Numbered from the stretch's first letter, positions 1 to 6,764 are shown. The stretch is 8,759 nt of DNA from Erysipelotrichaceae bacterium (GCA_900759455.1 CAAEVI010000061.1:1-8759), one strand, 5' to 3'. A program made the numbers and translations. The notes: generated by a model from the letters alone, not told the origin.

Positions 1-46
1 GATAATTTATGAATAAAGAATAGGAAAACATCTCCTTGTACAAAAC

Positions 47-86
47 AAAAAAAAGGAGCCAACCTAAATTTTCTTAGGTTGACACC
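47..86 (-). terminator. Intrinsic terminator of guaA
   Basis: Read on the minus strand, the arms at 74-86 and 55-67 form a 13-bp stem with one G-U pair and one U-U mismatch around a 6-nt loop. The uninterrupted core is CAACCTAA/TTAGGTTG. Eight T residues (47-54) follow directly. It lies about 40 nt after the guaA stop and is the clear end of that transcript. Confidence 0.85.
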
Positions 87-91
87 ATTGA

Positions 92-113
92 CCTTTATTT
101 AAAGGCTTTTTTT
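92..113 (+). terminator. Weak terminator-like hairpin for a transcript entering from the left
   Basis: CCTTT (92-96) pairs with AAAGG (101-105) around ATTT, and a run of seven T follows at 107-113 on the plus strand. The stem is only 5 bp and rich in A and T. It could stop a rightward transcript coming from a gene beyond the left edge, which would converge on guaA. No such gene is visible in positions 1-46, so the role is an inference. Confidence 0.35.
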
Positions 114-124
114 AATTCTATTTA

Positions 125-1666
125 CTATTCGAACTCAATCGTTCCCGGAGGCTTGGATGTGATGTCGTAAACAACGCGGTTGACATGGGCAACTTCGTTT
201 ACGATGCGGTTGGAGATGATGTCCAGTACTTCGTACGGGATTTTTGCCCAGTCAGCGGTCATACCGTCAATGGATGTTACGGCACGGATCGCAACGGCGT
301 AGTCATATGTTCTCTGGTCTCCCATGACACCGACGGAACGCATGTTTGTCAGGCATGTAAAGTACTGCCAGATTTCTTTCTGTAATCCCGCTTTGGCGAT
401 TTCTTCACGCAGGATGGCATCGGATTCACGCACGATCTCCAGTTTGTCTTCTGTGATATCGCCCAGGATGCGGATGCCTAAACCAGGTCCCGGGAATGGC
501 TGACGCCATACCATTTCTTCCGGAAGTCCCAGCTCGATTCCCAGTGCACGTACTTCATCTTTGAACAATGTATTCAGCGGTTCGATCAGCTGGAACTGCA
601 TATCCTCCGGCAGTCCTCCTACATTGTGGTGTGACTTGATTGTCTGTGCGGTCTTTGTACCGCTTTCGATGACATCGGTGTACAGTGTTCCCTGTGCCAG
701 CCACTTGATGTCTTCGCCGACGATCAGTTTCTTGACTTCTTCGTCAAATGTATAAACGAACTCGTTTCCGATGATCTTGCGTTTCTTTTCCGGATCGCTG
801 ACACCGGCCAGTTTGCTGAGGAAACGATCTTTTGCATCGACCTTTGTCAGGTTGATCTTCATGTTCTTGCCGAACATTTCGACAACGCTTTCCGCTTCGC
901 CCTTGCGTAACAGCCCGTGGTCAATGAACATACAGTAGAGCTGGCTGCCGATTGCCTTGTGCAGCAATGCCGCTACAACACTGGAATCGACACCGCCGGA
1001 CAATGCCAGCAGCACTTTGTCATCTTTTACTTTTTCACGGATCTTCTCTACCTGTACTTCGATGAAGTCATGCATGGACCAGTCATCTTTTGCATGGCAC
1101 ACTTCAAAAACGAAGTTTCTCAGGATATCATTGCCGTATACGGAATGACGTACTTCCGGATGGAACTGCAGCGTGTAAATTTTCTTCTCGTCATTGGCAC
1201 TGGCCGCAAACGGACATGTGTCGCTGCTTGCGACAGCGTGGAAGCCCGGAGCCAGTTCGGATACCTGGTCACCGTGTGACATCCATACGACCTGCTGCTG
1301 CGGAAGTCCCTTGAACAGCGGGCATGCTGTATCCGCTGTGATCTCTGTACGTCCGTATTCTTTTGTTTCACATGCTTTTACATTTCCGCCGTTGAAATAG
1401 TGTGTCATCTGCATTCCATAGCAGATACCCAAGATCGGGATCCCGGACGTAAAGATCGCCGGGTCACAGCGAAATGCATCTTCATCATAAACACTGTTTG
1501 GTCCGCCGCTGAAAATGATGCCTTTGACATCACCCATGGCCTTGATTTCTTCCAGTGTCATCGTGTGAGGATGAAGCTCTGAATATACATGAAATTCACG
1601 AATTCTTCGTGCAATCAGCTGGTTGTACTGACTGCCGAAATCTAAAACGATAATCTTATCTGACAT
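125..1666 (-). CDS. guaA: GMP synthase (glutamine-hydrolysing)
   Basis: Cytoplasmic enzyme that makes GMP from XMP, ATP and glutamine, the last step of guanine nucleotide synthesis. The protein has 513 residues, the usual length for bacterial GuaA. The N-terminal class I glutamine amidotransferase domain carries the triad C82 (in GICYG), H169 and E171 (in FHPE). The ATP pyrophosphatase domain has the PP-loop SGGVDSS at 223-229. The C-terminal dimerisation domain contains RQPFPGPGLG (388-397) and ends in KPPGTIEFE, as in complete GuaA proteins. The frame stays open to a GTG at 1675, but that codon overlaps the ribosome site AAGGAG. The ATG at 1666 lies 8 nt after that site and is chosen. The stop TAG is followed in frame by TAA. 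The gene has its own promoter and terminator, so it is probably transcribed alone. Confidence 0.98.
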   Translation of the reverse strand: MSDKIIVLDFGSQYNQLIARRIREFHVYSELHPHTMTLEEIKAMGDVKGIIFSGGPNSVYDEDAFRCDPAIFTSGIPILGICYGMQMTHYFNGGNVKACETKEYGRTEITADTACPLFKGLPQQQVVWMSHGDQVSELAPGFHAVASSDTCPFAASANDEKKIYTLQFHPEVRHSVYGNDILRNFVFEVCHAKDDWSMHDFIEVQVEKIREKVKDDKVLLALSGGVDSSVVAALLHKAIGSQLYCMFIDHGLLRKGEAESVVEMFGKNMKINLTKVDAKDRFLSKLAGVSDPEKKRKIIGNEFVYTFDEEVKKLIVGEDIKWLAQGTLYTDVIESGTKTAQTIKSHHNVGGLPEDMQFQLIEPLNTLFKDEVRALGIELGLPEEMVWRQPFPGPGLGIRILGDITEDKLEIVRESDAILREEIAKAGLQKEIWQYFTCLTNMRSVGVMGDQRTYDYAVAIRAVTSIDGMTADWAKIPYEVLDIISNRIVNEVAHVNRVVYDITSKPPGTIEFE

Positions 1667-1674
1667 TACCGACA

Positions 1675-1680
1675 CTCCTT
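1675..1680 (-). promoter_or_regulatory. Ribosome binding site deciding the guaA start
   Basis: AAGGAG on the minus strand lies 8 nt before the ATG at 1666. Its last G is also the first base of the upstream GTG at 1675, so a start at that GTG would have no usable spacing. This favours the 513-residue protein. Confidence 0.85.
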
Positions 1681-1696
1681 CAATCTTTTCTCAACT

Positions 1697-1705
1697 ATCA
1701 TATCA
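1697..1705 (-). promoter_or_regulatory. Probable guaA promoter (extended -10)
   Basis: On the minus strand TGATATGAT reads as a TGn extension plus a -10 of TATGAT (1697-1702), about 30 nt before the guaA start. The sequence 17 nt upstream (TTTTCT) is a poor -35, which fits an extended -10 promoter. An overlapping second TATGAT at 1702-1707 makes the exact start point uncertain. Confidence 0.55.
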
Positions 1706-1738
1706 TAAAACCATACGCAAGAAAACCGAAATGGCGAC

Positions 1739-1776
1739 AAAAAAGGACGATAAACGCCTTCTCTGCGCATCGTCCT
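1739..1776 (-). terminator. Intrinsic terminator of the AlaX-like gene
   Basis: On the minus strand AGGACGAT (1769-1776) pairs with ATCGTCCT (1744-1751), with a further small GCG/CGC helix possible inside the 17-nt loop. Six T (1739-1744) follow. It starts 12 nt after the stop codon of the AlaX-like gene and separates that gene from the guaA promoter. Confidence 0.85.
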
Positions 1777-1788
1777 CCATATTTTCAC

Positions 1789-2946
1789 TTATGCTTCGAC
1801 CAACTGTTTCAAAGCAGCTTCCAGCGTATCGTCTTTTGCCCCGCCGAATTCCATGAACGTCGTGCTTCCTCCGCCTTTGAAATGATATTCTTCCAGCAAC
1901 AGACGCTTGATCGGCTGCAGTTCATAACCGCATGTTTTGCCTTTGGCGACAATGACCTTGGCTTTGTCTCCGTCTTCGAAATAGAAGCAGACTGCCTTGT
2001 CGCTGTTTTCCGCCACCATCTTGGCGAGCTGACGGACATCACCCGGTGTATATCCCTCACAGTGTCGATACAGACACGGTTTGTCGTTTTTCTCCACATC
2101 TTTGTATACTGTTTCAAAATAACGTCGGCGCCAGTCTTCCAGTTCTTTCTGCATCGTATTGCGCTGAGCGATCAGTTTGGAAATACCGGTATTCAGATAA
2201 ATATGCGGTACAGCCAGTGTTTCGCATGCTTCATCCAGCACTTCATAACGCTGTTCGATATTATTTAACAGCTGATCGCCGCAGGCATACAGGACGCGGT
2301 AGCCGCGTGAGCTTTTCTCAAAACCGATGATCTGGATCATCTGCAGATAGCGAAGCGAAGGAACATGCATGCATCCGCACGGTGTCACATCCAAATTGCC
2401 GATCTGTACCAGACGGATATCATCTGCCGGCAGCTTCTTATTCGGGCATAGAAGCTTGGCATCTTTCTGTGAAGGATACAGGATCCGTACTTCCAGATCA
2501 TCACGGATCAATCCGTTGCAGGTCACCTGCAGTTCGATGGCCATCTTGCGGTTGAAGTCACGCAGATCAAACTCAACGTAACATTCATCCACACCGACAT
2601 GATGTGATGTCGTGTGGACCCCGTAAATGCTTTCCACCAGGGCGGAAATCAGATGCTGCGCCGTATGCGCCTGACATTTGAGAAAACGGGTATGCGGATT
2701 GACATTCATGAATACATTGCCTTCCAGCTTTTCATCCAAGAGATGCCAGAACTTGCCTTCTTCGGTTTTCAGGCCTTTGACCGGCTTTTTATTGATCATA
2801 CCGGTATCGTCCGCCATGCCGCCTTTTCCCTGATAGAAAATGGTATCTTTGAAGCAGTGCCAGTAAAGGCCGTTATCTTCTCTTACCTCTTCCACTCTCG
2901 TATTCAGCTCTGTCTTAAAACAGTTATCCAGCATTTTATTTATCAT
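1789..2946 (-). CDS. AlaX-type alanyl-tRNA editing protein with DHHA1 domain
   Basis: A free-standing relative of the editing half of alanyl-tRNA synthetase; such proteins hydrolyse mischarged tRNA(Ala), typically Ser-tRNA(Ala). The protein has 385 residues, the long form of the family. An N-terminal beta-barrel part is followed by the second additional domain with the zinc-site motif HTAQH (H94, H98) and CGCMH (C190, H194), so all four expected ligands are present. A helical linker (about 225-285) leads to a DHHA1-like C-terminal domain with a glycine-rich stretch at 358-369. No aminoacylation domain is present. The usual GGGQ-type loop of the barrel is altered (GKGGMADDTG, 40-49). The frame is open to a TTG at 2967, but the AGGGAGG site lies 7 nt before the ATG at 2946, which is chosen. 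It is monocistronic. The family is fairly sure; the exact substrate is inferred. Confidence 0.85.
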   Translation of the reverse strand: MINKMLDNCFKTELNTRVEEVREDNGLYWHCFKDTIFYQGKGGMADDTGMINKKPVKGLKTEEGKFWHLLDEKLEGNVFMNVNPHTRFLKCQAHTAQHLISALVESIYGVHTTSHHVGVDECYVEFDLRDFNRKMAIELQVTCNGLIRDDLEVRILYPSQKDAKLLCPNKKLPADDIRLVQIGNLDVTPCGCMHVPSLRYLQMIQIIGFEKSSRGYRVLYACGDQLLNNIEQRYEVLDEACETLAVPHIYLNTGISKLIAQRNTMQKELEDWRRRYFETVYKDVEKNDKPCLYRHCEGYTPGDVRQLAKMVAENSDKAVCFYFEDGDKAKVIVAKGKTCGYELQPIKRLLLEEYHFKGGGSTTFMEFGGAKDDTLEAALKQLVEA

Positions 2947-2953
2947 GATCGTA

Positions 2954-2960
2954 CCTCCCT
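2954..2960 (-). promoter_or_regulatory. Ribosome binding site deciding the AlaX-like start
   Basis: AGGGAGG on the minus strand is 7 nt before the ATG at 2946. A start at the upstream TTG (2967) would put this site inside the coding region and leave no ribosome site in front of it. Confidence 0.85.
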
Positions 2961-2996
2961 TTTTCAATTAAATCTGATATAATGTTGTTTTCATTC

Positions 2997-3005
2997 ATTT
3001 TACCA
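2997..3005 (-). promoter_or_regulatory. Probable promoter of the AlaX-like gene (extended -10)
   Basis: On the minus strand TGGTAAAAT gives a TGn extension and a -10 of TAAAAT (2997-3002). Transcription would start near 2990, leaving a leader of about 44 nt. No good -35 is seen 17 nt upstream. Confidence 0.45.
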
Positions 3006-3028
3006 CATTTTTCTCCTGCTTTTCCCGC

Positions 3029-3044
3029 ATTCTCTGTCGAGAAT
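3029..3044. repeat. Perfect 6-bp inverted repeat in the divergent region
   Basis: ATTCTC (3029-3034) and GAGAAT (3039-3044) are exact inverted copies separated by TGTC. The dyad lies between the probable promoters of the AlaX-like gene and the methyltransferase gene, about 15 nt upstream of the -35 position of the latter. It could be an operator. I do not recognise the motif, and no regulator gene is visible nearby. Confidence 0.4.
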
Positions 3045-3058
3045 TGTGTGAAATGTTG

Positions 3059-3087
3059 TGTTCTTTCTCTGCAAAGCATGCTATAAT
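3059..3087 (+). promoter_or_regulatory. Promoter of the methyltransferase gene
   Basis: TGCTATAAT contains a consensus -10 (TATAAT, 3082-3087) with a TGn extension. The -35 at the 17-nt spacing is TGTTCT (3059-3064); an alternative, TTGTGT at 3056-3061, would need a 20-nt spacer. Transcription should begin near 3094, giving a leader of about 70 nt. Confidence 0.75.
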
Positions 3088-3101
3088 ACGCAAAGAATAA
3101 A

Positions 3102-3119
3102 GCTGTCCGCATCGACAGC
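3102..3119 (+). other. Leader hairpin upstream of the methyltransferase gene
   Basis: GCTGTC (3102-3107) pairs with GACAGC (3114-3119) around CGCATC, very close to the 5' end of the predicted transcript. CCTTTCTATTT follows, so it is a poor terminator at best. It may stabilise the RNA end or attenuate transcription; neither is shown. Confidence 0.45.
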
Positions 3120-3154
3120 CTTTCTATTTAATATGAAAGAAACCCGAAATGAAC

Positions 3155-3159
3155 AGGAG
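3155..3159 (+). promoter_or_regulatory. Ribosome binding site deciding the methyltransferase start
   Basis: AGGAG lies 7 nt before the ATG at 3167. The upstream in-frame ATG at 3149 has only a weak purine stretch before it and would place this site inside the gene. Confidence 0.8.
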
Positions 3160-3166
3160 TGAGCAC

Positions 3167-4045
3167 ATGAATCAAGTCGCAGATCAATGGAAAGATTACG
3201 AATGCATCGATGCCGGAAACGGAGAAAAACTGGAGCGTTGGAAAGACGTGATCCTGCGCCGTCCCGATCCTTTGGCACTGTGGCCGATCGATAAAGAAGA
3301 CGGCGAGTGGAGAAATCCTCATGCCCATTATCACCGTTCCAACAAAGGCGGCGGGCATTGGGAATATAAGAAGAAATTCAAGGAGAGCTGGACCATCGGT
3401 TACCGTCAGCTTCGCTTTAAAGTATCTCCGACCGGATTCAAGCATACCGGTCTTTTCCCGGAACAGGCCGCGAACTGGGACTTTATGATGAACAAGATCA
3501 AAGAAGCCGACCGCGAGATCCGTGTCCTGAATCTGTTTGCTTATACCGGCGGTGCCACGATGGCCTGTGCCGCTGCCGGGGCCGTGGAAGTCGTTCATGT
3601 GGACGCAGCCAAAGGCATGGTGCAGTGGGCAAAGGAAAACATGATGCTGTCTCATCTGGAAGACCGCAAGATCCGCTTCATCGTCGATGATGTGCTGAAA
3701 TTCGTGGAGCGTGAAAAACGCCGCGGACGCACATACCATGCGATCATCATGGATCCGCCGAGCTACGGCCGCGGGCCGAAAGGCGAGATCTGGAAGATCG
3801 AGGAACAGCTGTATCCGCTGGTACAGGCCTGCATGCAGATCCTGGATGATGATCCTCTGTTCTTTTTGATCAACTCTTATACGACCGGTTTTCCTGCCAG
3901 CGTCTTATACAATATTCTTTCGGCCACTGTTTACAAGCGTCATCCGCAGGGAATCATCGAAGCCGGAGAAATCGGCCTGCCGATCACACGCAGCCATACC
4001 GTTCTGCCTTGCGGCATCTACGGGCGCTGGGTATCCGAAAAATAA
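3167..4045 (+). CDS. Class I SAM-dependent methyltransferase, RlmI/RlmL-like
   Basis: A 292-residue cytoplasmic protein with the Rossmann fold of class I methyltransferases. Motif I is LNLFAYTGGAT (121-131). The acidic residue that binds the SAM ribose is D146 (VDAAKG). A further acidic pair sits at D174-D175, and motif IV is DPPSYG (196-201). The segment just before motif I contains GFKHTGLFPEQ (90-100), typical of the group that includes the 23S rRNA cytosine and guanine methyltransferases RlmI and RlmL. RlmI-type proteins usually have an N-terminal PUA RNA-binding domain of about 70 residues. Here residues 1-70 are charged and do not look like PUA, so this is the short form. The substrate is probably rRNA or another RNA but cannot be named. 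The start at 3167 follows AGGAG at 7 nt; an in-frame ATG at 3149 is less likely. The gene has its own promoter and terminator. Confidence 0.9.
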   Translation: MNQVADQWKDYECIDAGNGEKLERWKDVILRRPDPLALWPIDKEDGEWRNPHAHYHRSNKGGGHWEYKKKFKESWTIGYRQLRFKVSPTGFKHTGLFPEQAANWDFMMNKIKEADREIRVLNLFAYTGGATMACAAAGAVEVVHVDAAKGMVQWAKENMMLSHLEDRKIRFIVDDVLKFVEREKRRGRTYHAIIMDPPSYGRGPKGEIWKIEEQLYPLVQACMQILDDDPLFFLINSYTTGFPASVLYNILSATVYKRHPQGIIEAGEIGLPITRSHTVLPCGIYGRWVSEK

Positions 4046-4050
4046 TATAG

Positions 4051-4081
4051 AAAGAGAATGCGCGGATACGCATTCTTTTTT
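4051..4081 (+). terminator. Intrinsic terminator of the methyltransferase gene
   Basis: AGAATGCG (4055-4062) pairs with CGCATTCT (4069-4076) around a 6-nt loop, and six T run from 4076 to 4081. Weak A-U and G-U pairs can extend the stem outward. It begins within 10 nt of the stop codon. Confidence 0.9.
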
Positions 4082-4127
4082 ATGAACATCGACCATTTTT
4101 ACATATATTTACAGTTTCTTTCATCAT

Positions 4128-4144
4128 TTTCATTAAAAATGAAA
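4128..4144. repeat. A/T-rich inverted repeat upstream of the ilvE promoter
   Basis: TTTCATT (4128-4134) and AATGAAA (4138-4144) are exact inverted copies around AAA, 18 nt before the -35 of ilvE. The sequence is low in complexity, so chance is a fair explanation. A regulatory site for ilvE is possible. Confidence 0.3.
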
Positions 4145-4162
4145 TTTTCTTTCTTATACCCC

Positions 4163-4191
4163 TTGACGAATGGCAAAATTGGTACTACTCT
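4163..4191 (+). promoter_or_regulatory. ilvE promoter
   Basis: TTGACG (4163-4168, one base off consensus) is separated by 17 nt from TACTCT (4186-4191). The -10 matches TATAAT at only three positions. Transcription would begin near 4198, leaving about 32 nt of leader. That is too short for a T-box or another amino acid riboswitch. Confidence 0.6.
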
Positions 4192-4229
4192 AAAAACAAA
4201 CGTAAAATATTGAAAGGGGTAATCTTACG

Positions 4230-5297
4230 ATGGAAATCAAAATCGAACGTGCAAAAACACTGAAGGAAAAACCGGGAGCTGATCAGGAACTCGGTTTCGG
4301 TAAATTTTATACAGATCATATGTTCGTCATGGACTGGGATATCGGCCAGGGCTGGCATGATGCCCGCATCGTCCCGTTTGGACCGATCCAGATGGATCCG
4401 GCCAGCATGGTGCTTCACTATGCACAGGAAACATTTGAGGGGTTAAAGGCATATCGCACCAAGGATGACCGCATCCTGTTGTTCCGTCCGGAAATGAACG
4501 CAAGACGTTTTGCGAATTCCAACAAACGTCTGTGCATGCCGGAAGTATCGGAAGAAGACTTTGTCGAAGCAGTAACGCGTCTGGTAGACTATGAAAAAGA
4601 CTGGGTACCTGCCGCAGAAGGAACTTCGCTTTACATCCGTCCGTTCATGTTCGCAACCGAAGCGGCAGTCGGCGTACACCCTGCCAGCTCATATAAATTT
4701 GTCATCATCCTTTCTCCGGTAGGCGCTTACTATCCGGAAGGCGTCAATCCGGTCAAGATCTATGTCGAAGACGAATACGTGCGTGCGACCCGCGGCGGTA
4801 CCGGCTTCACAAAATGCGGCGGCAACTATGCGGCCAGCATTGCCGCACAGGTAAAGGCACAGGATCTGGGCTATACACAGGTATTGTGGCTGGACGGCGT
4901 GGAGCGTAAATACGTCGAAGAAGTAGGAACGATGAATGTCATGTTCATGATTGACAATGAAATCGTCACCGCACCGTGCGACGGCACTGTTTTGCCGGGC
5001 GTTACACGTGACTCCATCATTCAGATCCTGAAATCCTGGGGCTACAAAGTAAACGAAAAACATCTTGCCATCGACGATCTGATGAAAGCCGGCCATGACG
5101 GAACACTGCAGGAAGCATTCGGTACCGGTACAGCGGCCGTCATCTCGCCGATCGGAGAACTTCGCTATAAAGACGACGAAGTAACGATCAACGACTTCAA
5201 GACCGGTGAACTGACACAGAAACTTTACGATACACTGACCGGCATCCAGTGGGGCGATGTCGAAGATACATTCGGCTGGACAAAGGAAGTCAAATAA
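4230..5297 (+). CDS. ilvE: Branched-chain amino acid aminotransferase
   Basis: A PLP-dependent class IV aminotransferase that interconverts leucine, isoleucine and valine with their 2-oxo acids, using glutamate/2-oxoglutarate; it serves the last synthetic step or the first degradative one. The protein has 355 residues, typical of the long form found in Bacillus (YbgE/YwaA-like) and in eukaryotes. K195 in FTKCGGNYAAS is the Schiff-base lysine. EVGTMN (231-236) holds the glutamate that contacts the PLP ring nitrogen. LPGVTR (255-260) and FGTGTAA (297-303) match cofactor phosphate-binding regions. The ATG follows AAAGGGG at a 10-nt spacing, slightly long. The gene has its own promoter and terminator. 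No ilv or leu partner is in the window, so whether it works in synthesis or degradation is open. Confidence 0.97.
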   Translation: MEIKIERAKTLKEKPGADQELGFGKFYTDHMFVMDWDIGQGWHDARIVPFGPIQMDPASMVLHYAQETFEGLKAYRTKDDRILLFRPEMNARRFANSNKRLCMPEVSEEDFVEAVTRLVDYEKDWVPAAEGTSLYIRPFMFATEAAVGVHPASSYKFVIILSPVGAYYPEGVNPVKIYVEDEYVRATRGGTGFTKCGGNYAASIAAQVKAQDLGYTQVLWLDGVERKYVEEVGTMNVMFMIDNEIVTAPCDGTVLPGVTRDSIIQILKSWGYKVNEKHLAIDDLMKAGHDGTLQEAFGTGTAAVISPIGELRYKDDEVTINDFKTGELTQKLYDTLTGIQWGDVEDTFGWTKEVK

Positions 5298-5309
5298 TCA
5301 GTCAACAGC

Positions 5310-5336
5310 AAAGCGGACCGTAACGGCCCGCTTTTT
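5310..5336 (+). terminator. Intrinsic terminator of ilvE
   Basis: AAAGCGG (5310-5316) with CCG (5318-5320) pairs with CGG (5324-5326) and CCGCTTT (5328-5334) around a TAA loop. There is one A-C mismatch at 5317/5327. Five T (5332-5336) follow. It lies about 12 nt after the ilvE stop. Confidence 0.9.
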
Positions 5337-5343
5337 CTGCGTG

Positions 5344-5373
5344 AAAAAAGCATCAGGATCATCTGATGCTTTT
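5344..5373 (-). terminator. Terminator of the hydrolase-murI-peptidase operon, probably bidirectional
   Basis: GCATCAG (5350-5356) pairs with CTGATGC (5363-5369) around a 6-nt loop. On the minus strand six T follow (5344-5349), 8 nt after the peptidase stop. On the plus strand TTTTATTTT follows, so it may also back up the ilvE terminator. Two hairpins in a row are well suited to a convergent junction. Confidence 0.88.
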
Positions 5374-5380
5374 ATTTTCA

Positions 5381-6763
5381 TTAATCAGCGTATTTCAGGA
5401 ATGCCAGATAGCCTTTTTTCGCTTCGTAAATATCAGCTTTGGAGCTGACTTCCCATGGCGCATGCATATTATGCAAAGCCACACCGCTGTCGATCACTTC
5501 CATGCCATAGTTGGCAAGGATATAGGCGATGGTTCCGCCGCCTCCCTGATCGACCTTGCCCAGTTCACTGGTCTGGTATTTGACATTTCCTTTTTCCATG
5601 ATGGCGCGCAGCTCAGCCAGATATTCCGCATTCGCATCATTGCATCCGCTTTTTCCTCTGGCACCGGTATATTTATTGAAGACGATGCCTTTGCCGAAAT
5701 AGGCACAGTTGTTTGTTTCCATCACACCGGCATAATTCGGATCGAAAGCGGCGGAAACATCACTGCTGAGCATCTTGGAATGCTGAAGCGCACGACGCAG
5801 CTTCAATTCGGAATAATCCTGCAGACGATCCATCACTTCCGCCAGCGCATTTTCAAAGAAACGAGACTGCATGCCGGTTGCCCCCTGGCTGCCGACTTCC
5901 TCTTTGTCGACCAGCAGGCAGACCGCTGTTTTTTCCACCTGTTCCATTTCCAGGATAGCTTTTAATGAAGTAAAGGCACAGACGCGGTCATCCTGTCCGT
6001 ATCCGATGACCATGGAACGGTCAAGTCCCAGATCACGTGCTTTGCCGGCAGGGACGACTTCGATCTCGGCTGAGACAAAATCATCTTCCTCCACATCATA
6101 GCTTTCCTTCAACAGGCGCAGGATATTTGCCTTCACCTTGTCTTTTTCTTCTTCTTTTAACGGCATGGATCCGAAAGTAACATTGAGATCCTCGCCTTCG
6201 ATGACATTGCTTGCCTTCTTCTGCATCTGATCCCCTGACAAATGCACCAGCAAATCAGAAACGACGAATACCGGGTCATCGTCTTTTTCACCGATATGCA
6301 CTTCCACCTTCGTGCCGTCTTTTTTTACGATGACACCATGCAGGGCCAGCGGCAGCGTGACCCACTGATACTTCTTGATGCCGCCGTAATAATGGGTGTC
6401 CAGATAAGAAAGCTCACTGTTTTCATACAGCGGATTCTGCTTCAGATCCAGACGCGGGGAATCGATATGGGCGCCCAGAATATGCATTCCTTCCTCGATC
6501 GGACGATTGCCGATATGAAACAGCACGATCGATTTATCCATCATGGACAGATAAACCTTATCCTGCGGGCTTAATGTTTCCTTTGCCGCGATCACTTCAC
6601 GCAGATCACGGTATCCTTTTGCCTTTGCCATAGCGACTGCGGCACTGACACACATGCGTTCTGTCTTATTTTCGGAAATGAACTGCTTATATTCCTCAGA
6701 CAGGGCAAAAACTTCCTGCAGTTCCTGTTCGCTGTAAGTTTCCCATGTGTTTTTTATGTTCAT
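5381..6763 (-). CDS. M18-family zinc aminopeptidase
   Basis: A cytoplasmic metallo-aminopeptidase that removes N-terminal residues from peptides; relatives prefer acidic or broad neutral residues, and the specificity here cannot be read. The protein has 460 residues, the length of the clostridial 'aminopeptidase 1' branch of M18. Expected metal and catalytic residues are present: H99 and D101 in AHIDSPR, the D258-D259 pair in GQDDRVCAF, E288 (likely general base) and E289 (ligand) in DKEEVGSQG, D335 in SSDVSAAFD, and H434 in HNMHAPWE. There is no signal peptide. The ATG is one base after the murI stop codon. Its ribosome site GGGAGG (6772-6777, spacing 8) lies inside the last codons of murI, so the two are co-transcribed and probably translationally coupled. 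It is the last gene before the operon terminator. Confidence 0.95.
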   Translation of the reverse strand: MNIKNTWETYSEQELQEVFALSEEYKQFISENKTERMCVSAAVAMAKAKGYRDLREVIAAKETLSPQDKVYLSMMDKSIVLFHIGNRPIEEGMHILGAHIDSPRLDLKQNPLYENSELSYLDTHYYGGIKKYQWVTLPLALHGVIVKKDGTKVEVHIGEKDDDPVFVVSDLLVHLSGDQMQKKASNVIEGEDLNVTFGSMPLKEEEKDKVKANILRLLKESYDVEEDDFVSAEIEVVPAGKARDLGLDRSMVIGYGQDDRVCAFTSLKAILEMEQVEKTAVCLLVDKEEVGSQGATGMQSRFFENALAEVMDRLQDYSELKLRRALQHSKMLSSDVSAAFDPNYAGVMETNNCAYFGKGIVFNKYTGARGKSGCNDANAEYLAELRAIMEKGNVKYQTSELGKVDQGGGGTIAYILANYGMEVIDSGVALHNMHAPWEVSSKADIYEAKKGYLAFLKYAD

Positions 6764-6764
6764 G

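Noticed and set aside
32..58. CTCCTT/AAGGAG inverted repeat enclosing the A/T-rich run near the left edge
   Set aside because: The arms overlap the better guaA terminator stem, and the large A/T loop makes an independent role unlikely.
1722..1730. AAAACCGAA upstream of guaA, resembling half of a PurR box
   Set aside because: Only one partial copy is present, whereas PurR sites are paired, and the other bases of the motif do not match.
3128..3739. A 203-codon open frame on the minus strand opposite the methyltransferase gene
   Set aside because: It is antisense to conserved methyltransferase motifs and shows no domain of its own.
4082..4213. A 43-codon open frame between the methyltransferase and ilvE genes
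   Set aside because: Its ATG starts at the end of the T run of the terminator with no ribosome site, and the frame covers the ilvE promoter.
4192..4229. A T-box or other leucine/isoleucine/valine-sensing leader before ilvE
   Set aside because: The predicted leader is about 32 nt, with no conserved T-box sequence and no terminator/antiterminator pair.
5366..5965. A 199-codon open frame on the plus strand opposite the M18 peptidase
   Set aside because: It begins inside the bidirectional terminator and mirrors the metal-binding region of the peptidase; no recognisable protein features.
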